DNA of 64,000 nt from Thermovibrio ammonificans HB-1 (GTDB lineage Bacteria; Aquificota; Aquificia; Desulfurobacteriales; Desulfurobacteriaceae). Below the pieces are notes generated by a model that did no database searches, was not told where the DNA came from, and saw only the letters and a program-made list of their open reading frames with translations. Position numbers and translations under genes: made by a program. Positions 35,739 to 45,222 of this stretch are shown here, piece by piece. The stretch covers positions 1,543,501-1,607,500 of the forward strand of contig NC_014926.1 of the NCBI RefSeq assembly GCF_000185805.1, written 5' to 3'. Within the stretch, counting starts at the first letter, position 1; each line of letters starts with the position of its first letter.

Positions 35739-36231
35739 GGAGCTGAAAACCAGCGGAACGAAGGTTAACTACTACTTCGTTTGCAAGAGGAAGCTCTGGT
35801 TCTTCAGTAAAAGGGTAGGACTTGAAGGGAGCTCTGAAAGGGTGTCACTCGGGAGCCTACTGCACCGATACGCATACAGAAATCGCTCCAGGCGAGAGGT
35901 GTTCATAGACAACCTGATAGTTGTTGACCTCCTTGGCTCCGGAGAGGTTGCCGAGGTAAAACGCTCAGACGCCTTAAGCGAGGCGGCAAGGTGGCAACTC
36001 CTCTACTACCTGTTTTATCTAAAGAGGCTCGGGGTTGAAAAAAGGGGGGTAATCAACTACCCAAACCAGCGAAAGCGGGAGGAGGTAACCCTAACCCCCG
36101 AAGCCGAAAGACGGCTCTTAGAGGTGTTAAGGGAGATAAAGAGCATCGAGGAGAGTCCCCATCCGCCTCCGCTCAAAAAGCTTCCCTACTGTAAAAGGTG
36201 CGCTTACTACGAGCTCTGCTTTGTGGAGTAG
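35707..36231 (+). CDS. cas4: CRISPR adaptation exonuclease Cas4
   Basis: 174 aa RecB-like nuclease with a four-Cys iron-sulfur site: Cys26 (FVCKRKLWF) and Cys162, Cys165, Cys171 (YCKRCAYYELC). The GEVAEVKRS segment supplies the nuclease Glu/Lys pair. Cas4 trims prespacers and selects PAMs together with Cas1-Cas2. The ATG lies 32 nt inside cas3; a TTG at 35731 is an alternative start. Confidence 0.92.
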   Translation: MNTEIPESLFEELKTSGTKVNYYFVCKRKLWFFSKRVGLEGSSERVSLGSLLHRYAYRNRSRREVFIDNLIVVDLLGSGEVAEVKRSDALSEAARWQLLYYLFYLKRLGVEKRGVINYPNQRKREEVTLTPEAERRLLEVLREIKSIEESPHPPPLKKLPYCKRCAYYELCFVE

Positions 36232-36235
36232 TCGG

Positions 36236-37201
36236 TTGGAGAGGGCCTTCATTTTCTCGAGCGGCAGGCTGAAAAGGAAAGACAACACACTGCTCTTTGA
36301 GGGAAAAGACGGAAAGAGGCGCTACCTGCCGGCAGATACCCTAAGAGAGCTCCTCCTCTTCGGCGAGGTAGAGCTCAACCTGCGGCTCCTTAACTTCCTA
36401 TCCCAAAAGGGAATCCTGCTTCACACATTCAACCGCTATGGCTTTTACACCGGCTCCTACCTTCCCAGAAGGGTTAGGGTTTCTGGTTTTTTAACCGTAA
36501 AGCAGGCGGAGCACTACCTAAACCCCGACTCCAGGCTCTTCCTCGCCGCCTCGTTTGTAGACGGAGCCGCCTACCACATCGGCAGAAACCTGAAAAAGAG
36601 GGGGATAGAGGAGCCCAAGCTCCACGAGCTCCAATCCCGCATCTACTCTGCCGCCACAGTTCCGGCCCTTATGCAGGTAGAGGGAAAAATCCGCGAGCTC
36701 TACTACGGGCACCTAAACTCGCTCTTTAAGGGGCTGAAGCTCGGCAGAAGGGAGAGGAGGCCGCCGAGCAATCCGGTAAACGCGCTGATTTCCTTCGGGA
36801 ACTCGCTTATGTACTCCACGGTTTTAACCGAAATCTACCAAACCCACCTGGACCCCTCCATCAGCTTCCTCCACGAACCGTCAACCGGCAGGTACTCGCT
36901 CTCTCTGGATATTGCCGAAATCTTCAAACCGCTAATCGTAGACCCTTTAATCTTAAGGCTTGTAAACAAGAGGGTTCTAACCGAAAAGGACTTTGACTCC
37001 GGGGTTAATTACGCACTGCTTTCAGAAGCGTGAAGGAAGAAGTTCTTAAAACACTATAGCCAGAGCCTTGAGACAACCGTGAAACACAGAAGCCTTAATA
37101 GGAAGGTCTCCTACAGACACCTTATAAGGCTCGAGTGCTACAAGCTGGTCAAACACCTAATCGGCGAACTGGAGTACAAACCGTTAAAGGCGTGGTGGTA
37201 G
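36236..37201 (+). pseudogene. cas1: Cas1 integrase with an in-frame TGA near the C-terminus
   Basis: Cas1 integrates new spacers. The start is taken as TTG 36236, 7 nt after GGAG. Catalytic residues are present: Glu149 (MQVEGKIREL), His213 (FLHEPSTG) and the acidic LDIAEIFKP. Codon 266 (37031-37033) is TGA where relatives have Gly ([17 protein letters not shown]). The same frame continues for 55 more codons with the conserved end [18 protein letters not shown]...KAWW and a TAG directly before cas2. The first part is 265 aa; read-through would give 321. It may be a nonsense mutation, a sequencing error or read-through. Confidence 0.85.
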
Positions 37202-37462
37202 ATGTTCGTGATTGTGGTTTACGACGTTGAGGTCTCGCGGGTGGACAGGGTGCGGAAGCTCCTGAGACGCTACCTTAACTGGGTTCAAAACTCCGTTTTT
37301 GAGGGAGAGATAACCGTTTCTCGCTTAACCGCCCTTAAAAAAGAGCTACAGGAGCTCTTAAAGGAGAACGACTCCGTTTACATCTACACGGTTAAGTTCC
37401 CAAAGGCCGTAAAGAGGGAAACCGTAGGGGCCGAGCGGGGAGGAACCGAGGAGTTTCTTTAA
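37202..37462 (+). CDS. cas2: CRISPR adaptation protein Cas2
   Basis: 86 aa; the ferredoxin-like fold starts MFVIVVYDVEVSRVDRVRKL with the conserved Asp8, followed by LNWVQNSVFEGEIT. Cas2 dimers bridge Cas1 dimers in the integration complex. The ATG directly abuts the TAG that ends the cas1 frame, which suggests that coupling to full-length cas1 translation was ancestral. Confidence 0.95.
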   Translation: MFVIVVYDVEVSRVDRVRKLLRRYLNWVQNSVFEGEITVSRLTALKKELQELLKENDSVYIYTVKFPKAVKRETVGAERGGTEEFL

Positions 37463-37541
37463 TTAATAAGATTGTCATCGGTTTAAAAAACTCGCCTGCA
37501 ACCACGGTAAAATAGCAAAAAACAGACGGGGGGAGGCTTAC

Positions 37542-38360
37542 TTGAGGCTCAAAATCACCTTCATCGCCGAATCCGTTCCCATACTCTACAGACACAGAAT
37601 AGTTTCACTCTTCAAAGAATCGGTAAAGAGAACAGACCCCTCCTACTTCAGAGAGCTCTACTCCTTCCCGACACCAAAGCCCTACACATTCTCCCTGGCC
37701 CTCCCGAGGGGTTTCATTCTCAAGCAGCTCCCCGTTCAGGTAGACTCAGACTTCACCCCCGAAACCCACCCGGAGGAGTTATCGGCTCTTGAGGTATTCG
37801 AGTTCCCAAACGGCGGATACATTTCTCTCCTTGTCTCTACAAGCGACTACCGCTTCCTGGTATCGCTGGTAAACGGGCTCGTTAGGCTGGGCAGGTTCAA
37901 CTTCACAAACAGAGACGAGATGGTGGTAGGGGGAAAGAGCCTCAGCTGGGAAGTTGTGAAGGTGGCTCCGCTGCCCGAGAGGAGGGTCCAAGAGCTTCCC
38001 GTCACCGTAAGGACCCTTTCGCCGATTCTCGTTGAAGAGCGGGGAGGAAACCCGATTCTGCCCGACAACCCCCGGTTCAACGAGGCCGTTAACTTCGTTG
38101 TCAACAGAAGGCTCAAGTTGCTCAGGGGAAGGGGGCTCCGGAGGCCCATAGCCCTTGAACCGCTAAAGGTCAGGAAGAAGGTGGTGAAACACACATTCAG
38201 CTACTTCCGCAGGCGAACCGGCAGGCCGATAATGTACCTGACCTGCAGCGAGGGTACTTTTAAACTCTACGGCGACAGGGAAGACATCAACTTCCTGCTG
38301 GACACCGGAATAGGGAACAAAACCGGCCAAGGGTTCGGAATGGTAGAGGTTGTCTCCTGA
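37542..38360 (+). CDS. cas6: CRISPR endoribonuclease Cas6 (copy 2)
   Basis: 272 aa, TTG start behind a GGGGGGAGG site. It is a paralogue of the first cas6: same start (MRLKITF), VPILYRHRIVSLFKES, and Gly-rich C-terminus GIGNKTGQGFGMVEVVS. The two differ throughout, so they could process repeats of different arrays. The 79-nt gap after cas2 may hold a separate promoter. No CRISPR repeats follow it. Confidence 0.92.
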   Translation: MRLKITFIAESVPILYRHRIVSLFKESVKRTDPSYFRELYSFPTPKPYTFSLALPRGFILKQLPVQVDSDFTPETHPEELSALEVFEFPNGGYISLLVSTSDYRFLVSLVNGLVRLGRFNFTNRDEMVVGGKSLSWEVVKVAPLPERRVQELPVTVRTLSPILVEERGGNPILPDNPRFNEAVNFVVNRRLKLLRGRGLRRPIALEPLKVRKKVVKHTFSYFRRRTGRPIMYLTCSEGTFKLYGDREDINFLLDTGIGNKTGQGFGMVEVVS

Positions 38361-38477
38361 TTTACCGGTCCTCCGGGCTTGATTCCTGACTCATCGGTAT
38401 AGTATTCTAATTTTAAAAACCCACTTATATTAAAACCGGGGAAGGATTATTAACAATAACAGCCCTAAGGAGGGGAC

Positions 38478-38705
38478 TTGTCGGTCTCTAAACGGTTCAT
38501 CCTTCCAGATGAGGTTAAAGCATTCATAGTTCAGGAGCTTCTCCCTTCAAAGGGGCTCAGCTGCAGGTCGGTAGAGAGCGGCATAAGAACGATTGTGGTT
38601 TACCTGAACGAGAGCATCTCCAACGGAGAGGTAGAGGAGTTAAAGCGCATCACAAAGGAGAGGTTCGGCAACACCTACACGGTTATCTTCGTTCCACGAA
38701 ATTAA
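38478..38705 (+). CDS. Small protein of unknown function downstream of cas6
   Basis: 75 aa from a TTG behind AAGGAGGGG. It reads MSVSKRFILPDEVKAFIVQE... and ends with TYTVIFVPRN, with an alpha/beta look and no recognised domain. It is separated from cas6 by 117 AT-rich nt and is convergent with the ABC ATPase gene, the stop codons overlapping. Whether it belongs to the CRISPR locus is unclear. Confidence 0.6.
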   Translation: MSVSKRFILPDEVKAFIVQELLPSKGLSCRSVESGIRTIVVYLNESISNGEVEELKRITKERFGNTYTVIFVPRN

Positions 38706-39478
38706 AGGTGTTTATCCCCCACCAGGAAAACGGGACCCGCCTCGGTCAGAACCACCTTCACCTCTACCTGGTATATCTCGGTCAGAAGCCTCTCGTTGAG
38801 TATCTCCTCCTTCGGGCCAGCAAAGAACTTACCGCCGTAGCCGATGAGTATAACTTTATCCACAAACTCCCACACGGAGTTAAGGTCGTGGGTTACCATG
38901 CAGATTCCGAACCCCTTCTCCTTGTGGAGCCTGTCGATGAGCTTCAGTATCTTCCTCGAGCTCTTAAGGTCCACACCGGTTGTGGGCTCGTCTAAGAATA
39001 TGTAGTGGGGGTCGCTTACAAGGGCCCTCGCTATCAGCACCTTCCTCTGCTGACCGCCGGATAGCTGCCGAAAAGGTTTGTCCTCTAAGCCTTTAAGGTC
39101 GAGAAGCTCCATCCAGGCAACCGCCTTCTCAACCTGCTCTTTCGAAATCGGCTCAAACCGCCCCAGCCTCGGGAAGTAACCGGAAAGAATAACGTCGAGG
39201 GCCGTGGCCGGAAAGTGGCGGGAGTAGCTCTCCATCTGGGGAACGTAGCTAAGGTAGCGTTTCTCGTCGCACCCGTAGGTGCACTCCTTACCGTGGATGA
39301 GAATCCTCCCCTTAATCGGGGGAACTATGCCGAGAACGGTTTTAACAAGGGTGCTCTTACCAACCCCGTTGGGGCCAGCAATCACCCAGAACTCACCCTC
39401 CTTAAAGTGAACGGAGAGCCCCTCCAGGAGGGGCTTCCTGTAGCCAACCGATAACTCTACAAGCTCAATGCCTTCCAT
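38702..39478 (-). CDS. ABC transporter ATPase, metal (Zn/Mn/Fe) uptake type
   Basis: 258 aa nucleotide-binding subunit: Walker A GPNGVGKST, Q-loop region SYVPQMESYS, signature LSGGQQRKVLIARAL, Walker B YIFLDEPTTGVD, switch His in MVTHDLNSVW. The overall sequence resembles ZnuC/MntB-type ATPases. No permease or binding protein is adjacent, so partners must be elsewhere. Its ATG overlaps the stop of the DsbC/G-like gene (TAATG), meaning the two are translated together. Confidence 0.85.
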   Translation of the reverse strand: MEGIELVELSVGYRKPLLEGLSVHFKEGEFWVIAGPNGVGKSTLVKTVLGIVPPIKGRILIHGKECTYGCDEKRYLSYVPQMESYSRHFPATALDVILSGYFPRLGRFEPISKEQVEKAVAWMELLDLKGLEDKPFRQLSGGQQRKVLIARALVSDPHYIFLDEPTTGVDLKSSRKILKLIDRLHKEKGFGICMVTHDLNSVWEFVDKVILIGYGGKFFAGPKEEILNERLLTEIYQVEVKVVLTEAGPVFLVGDKHL

Positions 39479-40377
39479 TACTTGCCGTTTATCACCTGGT
39501 CTATGGGCTTAAAGCCGATGTAGATGTACCCTTTACCGCCGCTGTTGGGAGGCATGTAGATGATAGAGGGCGTTGCCCTTACGCCGTTCTTGGCAAGCTG
39601 CTCCCTCAGCTGGGTGAAGAACTCCTCAAGCTTCTCCCTCCCTGGAACCTTAGCCTCTTCTTTCTTTATACGCTCCTCCATCTTCTTTGCGTAAACCATA
39701 AAGCTCCCGTTGCCCATTCTGTACAGCTCCTTAAGGGCCCCGGCAGCTCCCTCTTTCCTCGCCATCTGGGTGTAGACAACAAGCCCCTTTATCGAGTTCT
39801 CACCGTGGATGGGGAAGGGAATCAGGTGAATCTCTACGCCGTTTTTCTTGGCCAGCTCCTCTATCTGGTTGAAGTGTTCGTAGCAGAAGGGGCAGAAGAT
39901 ATCCCAAACTATGTAAACCTTCTTATCCCCCTTGCCCACAACGTGGGGAACGTTGTGCTCGGTGAGGGCTTTATCTACCTGCTTAACCCAGGAGAGGTCA
40001 ACCTTCAGGGGCTTCTCGGCGTTCTTCGGCCTTAAAGGCGTCAGGTGAACAACGTCCCCTTCCCGCCTGACTTTGAATATCTCCAGCGTCAGGTACTTGC
40101 CGTCGGGGGTCATGAAGATGTAGCGCTTAATCTCCCTGTGGCGCCTCTTGTCTATCATCGTAACTTCGTAGGTTTTAAAGCCGGGCACCTTTACGGCCTC
40201 TGTGGGCTCTATCTTCTCAACCTCTATTCCTTTAACCTTCAGCGGGTTGAGAAGGGCCTTTATTATCTTCTCCTCGGTTGTTAAGCTCTTCTGGGGCTGA
40301 GCCTTTGTGTTTTCGGTTGCCATGCCGCAAGAGCTGATGAGCAGCAGCGACAACACAGAGGCGATTAGGGTTCTCAT
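39478..40377 (-). CDS. DsbC/DsbG-like periplasmic thiol-disulfide protein (lipoprotein)
   Basis: 299 aa from the ATG at 40377 behind CGGAGG. A lipoprotein-type signal ends at LISSC (Cys17). After an N-terminal dimerisation-like region, a thioredoxin fold carries Cys162-Pro-Phe-Cys165 (WDIFCPFCYEHFNQ) and a cis-Pro loop (ATPSIIYM). DsbC/G proteins isomerise disulfides or protect single thiols. Coupling to an ABC ATPase is unusual. Alternative: a DsbA-like oxidase; the N-terminal domain favours DsbC/G. Confidence 0.85.
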   Translation of the reverse strand: MRTLIASVLSLLLISSCGMATENTKAQPQKSLTTEEKIIKALLNPLKVKGIEVEKIEPTEAVKVPGFKTYEVTMIDKRRHREIKRYIFMTPDGKYLTLEIFKVRREGDVVHLTPLRPKNAEKPLKVDLSWVKQVDKALTEHNVPHVVGKGDKKVYIVWDIFCPFCYEHFNQIEELAKKNGVEIHLIPFPIHGENSIKGLVVYTQMARKEGAAGALKELYRMGNGSFMVYAKKMEERIKKEEAKVPGREKLEEFFTQLREQLAKNGVRATPSIIYMPPNSGGKGYIYIGFKPIDQVINGK

Positions 40378-40418
40378 TTTTTCCTCCGAAAGATTGTGGT
40401 TTGGGCGGGGGTAAATTG

Positions 40419-40441
40419 AAAAAGGGGGGCTCGCGCCCCCC
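40419..40441 (-). terminator. Intrinsic terminator after ppdK
   Basis: GGGGGGC/GCCCCCC stem with a 4-nt loop; read on the minus strand it is followed by TTTTTC. It lies 9 nt after the ppdK stop. Confidence 0.88.
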
Positions 40442-40450
40442 TTGTTGTTT

Positions 40451-43138
40451 TTATAGTTCTCCTCTGAGCTGACGGATACGGGCCTGCGCGGCTGCAAGCC
40501 TTGCTATCGGCACCCTGAAGGGAGACGGGCTTACGTACTTAACGCCGACCTTCTGGAAGAAGTTGATAGAGCGCGGGTCTCCGCCGTGCTCGCCGCAGAT
40601 TCCGGTTTTTATGCCCGGCCTTGTGGCGTTACCGAGCTCTATGGCCATCTCTATGAGCCTTCCCACTCCCTCTTCGTCGATGTGGATGAAGGGGTCTCCT
40701 TTAAGGATTCCCAGCTCTACGTACTTACCGATAAACTTACCGGCATCGTCCCTGGAGAGGCCGAAGGTCATCTGGGTAAGGTCGTTGGTTCCGAAGGAGA
40801 AGTACTCTGCGTCCCTTGCCAGCTTGTCGGCTATAACCGCCGCCCTGGGAACCTCTACCATGGTTCCCACCTGGTAGGGGACTTCTACGCCCATTTCAAG
40901 GAAGACCTGAGCGGCAACGTCGTCTATGAGCTTTTTGAGCTCGTGAAGCTCTTTCTCGTCGGCAATGAGGGGAAGCATTATCTCGGGAAGAACCTCTACG
41001 CCGTTCCTCTTGCAGATGCAGGCGGCCTCTAAGATTGCCCTTGCCTGCATCCTGTAGATTTCCGGGTGGGTGATTCCAAGCCTTGAACCCCTTAAGCCGA
41101 GCATCGGGTTGACTTCGTGAAGCTCCTCTGCACGCTTTTTAAGCTCTTCAACGGGAAGACCCATCTCCTTAGCGGTCCTCTCAAACTCCTCCTCCGTTCT
41201 GGGGAGGAACTCGTGGAGGGGCGGGTCAAGGAGCCTGATGTTTACGGGCAGGCCGTTCATAACCTCGAAGATTGCAATGAAGTCCTCCCTCTGCATGGGA
41301 AGGAGCTTCTCAAGGGCCCTCTCCCTCTCCTCCTGGGTCTTGGCGAGAATCATCTCCCTAACAACGGGAATCCTCTCCTCTTTGAAGAACATGTGCTCGG
41401 TTCTACACAGACCTATACCTTCGGCACCGAACTTCCTGCCCTGCTCGGCGTCTTCGGGGGTGTCGGCGTTTACCCTAACCTGGAGGGTCCTTATCTCGTC
41501 TGCCCACTTCATAAGCTCTTCAAACTCGCCGGAAATCTGGGCAGGAATGGTCTTGAGCTCACCGTGGAAAACTTCTCCCGTTGAGCCGTCTATTGTGATT
41601 ACCTCTCCCTTCTTAACAACAACGTCGCCTACCCTGAACTCCTCCCTGTCGTAGTCAACGTGAATGGACTCGGCACCGACTATACAGGTCTTACCCATAC
41701 CCCTTGCAACAACTGCAGCGTGGGAGGTCATTCCTCCCCTTGCGGTGAGAATACCCTCTGCCGCGTGCATTCCGTGGATATCTTCCGGGGAGGTTTCGTG
41801 CCTTACGAGGATAACTTTCTCTCCCTTTTCGGCAAGCTCAACGGCTTCATCGGCCGTAAACACAACTTTACCGCTTACGGCTCCCGGAGCTGCGGGGAGT
41901 CCTTTGGCTATGAGCCTGCCTTCGGCCTTCGCCCTCTTCCTGTCCTCTTCGTCGAGCATCGGGTGGAGGAGCTGGTCTATGAGGGAGGGGTCAACCCTTA
42001 AAATGGCCTCCTCCTTGGAGATAAGCCCCTCTTTAACCATATCTACGGCTATTTTAACTGCCGCCTTTGCGGTCCTCTTACCGGTCCTCGTCTGGAGCAT
42101 CCAGAGGCGGCCGTTCTCAATGGTGAACTCTATGTCCTGCATCTCTCTGTAGTGTTTCTCAAGGATGTCTCTAATCTTGAGGAGCTCTTTGTAAACTTCC
42201 GGGAACTCCTCCTCGAGGGAGGTCTGCTCCTGGCTGGTCTTCTGGGCTTTTGTAAGGGGCTGAGGAGTCCTTATTCCGGCGACTACGTCTTCACCCTGGG
42301 CGTTCTTGAGGTACTCGCCGTAGAACTCGTTCTCTCCGGTAGAGGGGTTCCTGGTAAAGGCAACGCCGGTTCCGGAAGTTTCGCCCATGTTCCCGAAGAC
42401 CATCGCAACTATGTTAACGGCAGTTCCGTAGTCTTCGGGAATCTTGTTGATTTCCCTGTACTTGATGGCCCTGGGGTTGTTCCAGGAGTCGAAAACGGCC
42501 TTAATGGCCATTTTAAGCTGCTCGTAAGGGTCCTGAGGGAACTCCCTGCCGGTCTCCCTCTTTACAAGCTCCTTGTAGCGCTTTACAACGTCTTTAAGGT
42601 CTTCTGCAGAGAGGTCAACGTCTTGCTTGGCCCCAACTTCCCTCTTCTTCTCCTCGAGAACCTCTTCAAACTTCTCGTGGGGAATACCCATCACAACGTT
42701 TCCGAACATCTGAATGAAGCGGCGGTAGGAGTCCCAGGCGAACCTTTCGTTGTTGGTGGATTTTGCAAGGCCCTCAACGGTTTCATCGTTAAGGCCCAGG
42801 TTTAAGATTGTGTCCATCATTCCGGGCATGGAGACCGGAGCTCCCGACCTTACGGAAACGAGGAGAGGGTTCTCCTTGTCTCCGAACTTCTTGCCCATCT
42901 CTTTTTCGATTTTCCTGAGGCCCTCGAGAACCTCGTCCCACATACCTTCCGGGAACTGCTTGCCGAGCTTGTAGTAGTCTTTGCACACCTCGGTTGTTAT
43001 GGTTATTCCCGGAGGAACGGGAAGACCAAGGTTTGTCATCTCGGCAAGGTTTGCACCTTTACCGCCGAGAAGCATCTTCATGTCGGCACTACCTTCGGCT
43101 TTACCACCGCCGAAGTAGTAAACCATTTTTTTACGCAT
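40451..43138 (-). CDS. ppdK: Pyruvate, phosphate dikinase
   Basis: Interconverts pyruvate + ATP + Pi and phosphoenolpyruvate + AMP + PPi. In autotrophs using the reductive TCA cycle it drives gluconeogenesis. 895 aa, standard length: N-terminal nucleotide-binding part (LLGGKGANLAEMTNLGLPVP), phosphohistidine in GGMTSHAAVVARGMGKTCIV, and a C-terminal PEP-binding barrel with GICGEHGGDP. Starts at ATG 43138; a second ATG four codons on is possible. It is 14 nt downstream of glyS, so probably in the glyQS operon. Confidence 0.98.
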   Translation of the reverse strand: MRKKMVYYFGGGKAEGSADMKMLLGGKGANLAEMTNLGLPVPPGITITTEVCKDYYKLGKQFPEGMWDEVLEGLRKIEKEMGKKFGDKENPLLVSVRSGAPVSMPGMMDTILNLGLNDETVEGLAKSTNNERFAWDSYRRFIQMFGNVVMGIPHEKFEEVLEEKKREVGAKQDVDLSAEDLKDVVKRYKELVKRETGREFPQDPYEQLKMAIKAVFDSWNNPRAIKYREINKIPEDYGTAVNIVAMVFGNMGETSGTGVAFTRNPSTGENEFYGEYLKNAQGEDVVAGIRTPQPLTKAQKTSQEQTSLEEEFPEVYKELLKIRDILEKHYREMQDIEFTIENGRLWMLQTRTGKRTAKAAVKIAVDMVKEGLISKEEAILRVDPSLIDQLLHPMLDEEDRKRAKAEGRLIAKGLPAAPGAVSGKVVFTADEAVELAEKGEKVILVRHETSPEDIHGMHAAEGILTARGGMTSHAAVVARGMGKTCIVGAESIHVDYDREEFRVGDVVVKKGEVITIDGSTGEVFHGELKTIPAQISGEFEELMKWADEIRTLQVRVNADTPEDAEQGRKFGAEGIGLCRTEHMFFKEERIPVVREMILAKTQEERERALEKLLPMQREDFIAIFEVMNGLPVNIRLLDPPLHEFLPRTEEEFERTAKEMGLPVEELKKRAEELHEVNPMLGLRGSRLGITHPEIYRMQARAILEAACICKRNGVEVLPEIMLPLIADEKELHELKKLIDDVAAQVFLEMGVEVPYQVGTMVEVPRAAVIADKLARDAEYFSFGTNDLTQMTFGLSRDDAGKFIGKYVELGILKGDPFIHIDEEGVGRLIEMAIELGNATRPGIKTGICGEHGGDPRSINFFQKVGVKYVSPSPFRVPIARLAAAQARIRQLRGEL

Positions 43139-43152
43139 CGCTCGCGCCCCCC

Positions 43153-45222
43153 TTAGATAGCAAGTTTTGAGAAGTCTATGAGTTTAAGGAGTTGGTCGGC
43201 TATGGTCTTCAGGAGGCTGAGCCTCCTGTTCCTCACCTGAGGGTCTCTGTCCATAACCATCACGTTGTCGAAGAAGGCGTCTACTGCCGGTTTGAGCGAG
43301 CTTACCTGAAGCAGGGCTTCGGTGTAGTTCCTTTCGGATATGAGCTTGTTGAGTTTGGACTGAAGCTCTTTGAAGGCGTTAAAGAGGTTCTCTTCAAACT
43401 CCCCTTGCGGGGTGAAGTCTGTGGCCTCAAATCCCTCAGGTATTATGTTCACAACCCGTCGCATCGTTATCAGCGTTGCCTCAAACTCCGGGTTCTCCCG
43501 GAGCTTCTCAACCGCCTTCGCCCTCAAGAAGGCGTCGTAGGGGTCGTGGGTAACTGCAAGAACCGCCTCAAGTGTATCGGGTCTGAACCCTTTTTCCTTT
43601 AAAAAGTTTTTAAGTCTTTCCTTTACGAACTCGGCGGTCTCTTCGGGAGCTTCCCGAATAAGCTCAATACCCTGCTCCCCGTAGAGCCGGGCCGCCTCTC
43701 TTGCGGCTTCAAGAATATCCAGGAAGAGTTCATTCTCTATTAGGGTCTGAATGAGTCCGAGGGCGTTCCTCCTCAGGGCGAAGGGGTCTGCCGAGCCCGT
43801 GGGCTTAAGGCCCACCCCTATGAAGCCGGTGAGGTTGTCTACCTTCTCGGCAACCGAAAGGGCCACGCCGGCCGCCGTTTTAGCAACGGAGTCGCCCGAG
43901 AACCTGGGGAGGTAGTGCTCCTCTATTGCCACCGCAACGGCCTCGGGTTCGCCGTCTAAGAGGGCGTAGTACTTGCCCATGGTGCCTTGAAGCTCGGGGA
44001 ACTCGTTAACCATCTCTGTCAGAAGGTCGGCCTTGCACAGGTGGGCCGCCCTGCGGCTCTCACCTTCAGAGCCCAGACCGGTAACTCCTGCAACCCAAGG
44101 GGCAAGTCCTTCCAACCTTTTAGTTTTCTGGAGCATCGTCCCGAGCTTCTCGTGGAATATGATGCCCTCAAGCTTGGGTACCCGCTCTTCGAGCCTTTTC
44201 TTCCTGTCTTCGTTGAAGAAGAAGAGGGCGTCTTTCAGCCGGGCCCTCAGAACCTTTTCGTAACCCCGGCAAACGGTAGAGTCATCTACCGGCTTAATGT
44301 TTGCAACGCCAACGAAGTAGTTTTTTAGGTTGCCGGCTTCGTCTGTAACGGCGAAGAACTTCTGGTGGTCTTTCATAACAACAACGGGCACCTCTTTGGG
44401 GAGCTTCAAAAACTCCTCCTCAAAGCTCCCCAGTATCGGGTAGGGAAACTCAACGAGGTTCGTAACCTCCTCAAGGAGCTCTTCGTCCTTTAAGAGGTGT
44501 CCGCCTACGCGCCTTGCAAGGGAAACGGCACCGTCGAGTATCTGGGCGCACCGTTTCTCCTGGTCGGCAACAACGAAGCGCTCTTCCAGCTTCTCAAGGT
44601 GCTCGGCCGGCTCCTCTACAACGAAAGGCTCGGGAGAGAGGAACCTGTGGCCGTAAGAGATATTGGAGCTGACTATGCCGTCTATCTCAAACTCTACCGG
44701 CTCTCCTCCGTAAACGGCGGCTATCCACCTTATAGGCCTGCCGAACCTTATCCTCTTGGTGCCCCAGCGCATACTCTTCTTAAAGGGTATGGAGAGTATC
44801 AGCTTCGGAAGAAGCTCTCTCAGAACCTCTACAGCCGAACGCCCCTTTACAACCCTCTTAACCGCAACGTACGTTCCCCTCTTCCCGGGAGGGTTCTCAA
44901 CGGTTATCAGCTCCTCTACAGAAACACCTTTAGAGCGGGCAAACCCCTCTGCGGCCCTCGTAGGCCTGCCCTCGGTGTCGAAGGCGGCCTTTAGCGAAGG
45001 GCCTACAAGCAGCTCCTCCCTGTCGGGTTGAACCTCGGGAACGTCGTAGGCTACGGCTATGAGCCTCCTGGGGGTTCCGAAAACCTCCACCGATGACGGA
45101 GGCAAAAAGTTACTTTCAAGCTCCTGGGGCAGTTTTTCTTTTAAGAACTCAATGCCGGAAGTGACAAAGTGGGCGGGAAGCTCTTCACACCCTATCTCAA
45201 GCAGTAGGTTCCTTACTCTCAC
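43153..45222 (-). CDS. glyS: Glycyl-tRNA synthetase beta subunit
   Basis: 689 aa beta chain of the alpha2beta2 bacterial GlyRS; it recognises the tRNA anticodon and supports catalysis. Start [20 protein letters not shown] is characteristic, followed by GTPRRLIAV and the HD-like segment typical of the family. Its 5' end overlaps glyQ by 26 nt. Confidence 0.97.
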   Translation of the reverse strand: MRVRNLLLEIGCEELPAHFVTSGIEFLKEKLPQELESNFLPPSSVEVFGTPRRLIAVAYDVPEVQPDREELLVGPSLKAAFDTEGRPTRAAEGFARSKGVSVEELITVENPPGKRGTYVAVKRVVKGRSAVEVLRELLPKLILSIPFKKSMRWGTKRIRFGRPIRWIAAVYGGEPVEFEIDGIVSSNISYGHRFLSPEPFVVEEPAEHLEKLEERFVVADQEKRCAQILDGAVSLARRVGGHLLKDEELLEEVTNLVEFPYPILGSFEEEFLKLPKEVPVVVMKDHQKFFAVTDEAGNLKNYFVGVANIKPVDDSTVCRGYEKVLRARLKDALFFFNEDRKKRLEERVPKLEGIIFHEKLGTMLQKTKRLEGLAPWVAGVTGLGSEGESRRAAHLCKADLLTEMVNEFPELQGTMGKYYALLDGEPEAVAVAIEEHYLPRFSGDSVAKTAAGVALSVAEKVDNLTGFIGVGLKPTGSADPFALRRNALGLIQTLIENELFLDILEAAREAARLYGEQGIELIREAPEETAEFVKERLKNFLKEKGFRPDTLEAVLAVTHDPYDAFLRAKAVEKLRENPEFEATLITMRRVVNIIPEGFEATDFTPQGEFEENLFNAFKELQSKLNKLISERNYTEALLQVSSLKPAVDAFFDNVMVMDRDPQVRNRRLSLLKTIADQLLKLIDFSKLAI

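Noticed and set aside
37031..37033. TGA in cas1 as a selenocysteine codon
   Set aside because: Relatives have Gly, not Cys, at this position, and I see no SECIS-like stem with a GU loop 15-35 nt downstream as in selD.
28758..38477. CRISPR repeats near cas genes
   Set aside because: The gaps after cas2, after the second cas6 and before the first cas6 contain no direct repeats of 24-37 nt.
40586..42805. Several antisense ORFs of 100-217 codons opposite ppdK
   Set aside because: Shadow frames of a highly conserved gene; no start signals or similarity.
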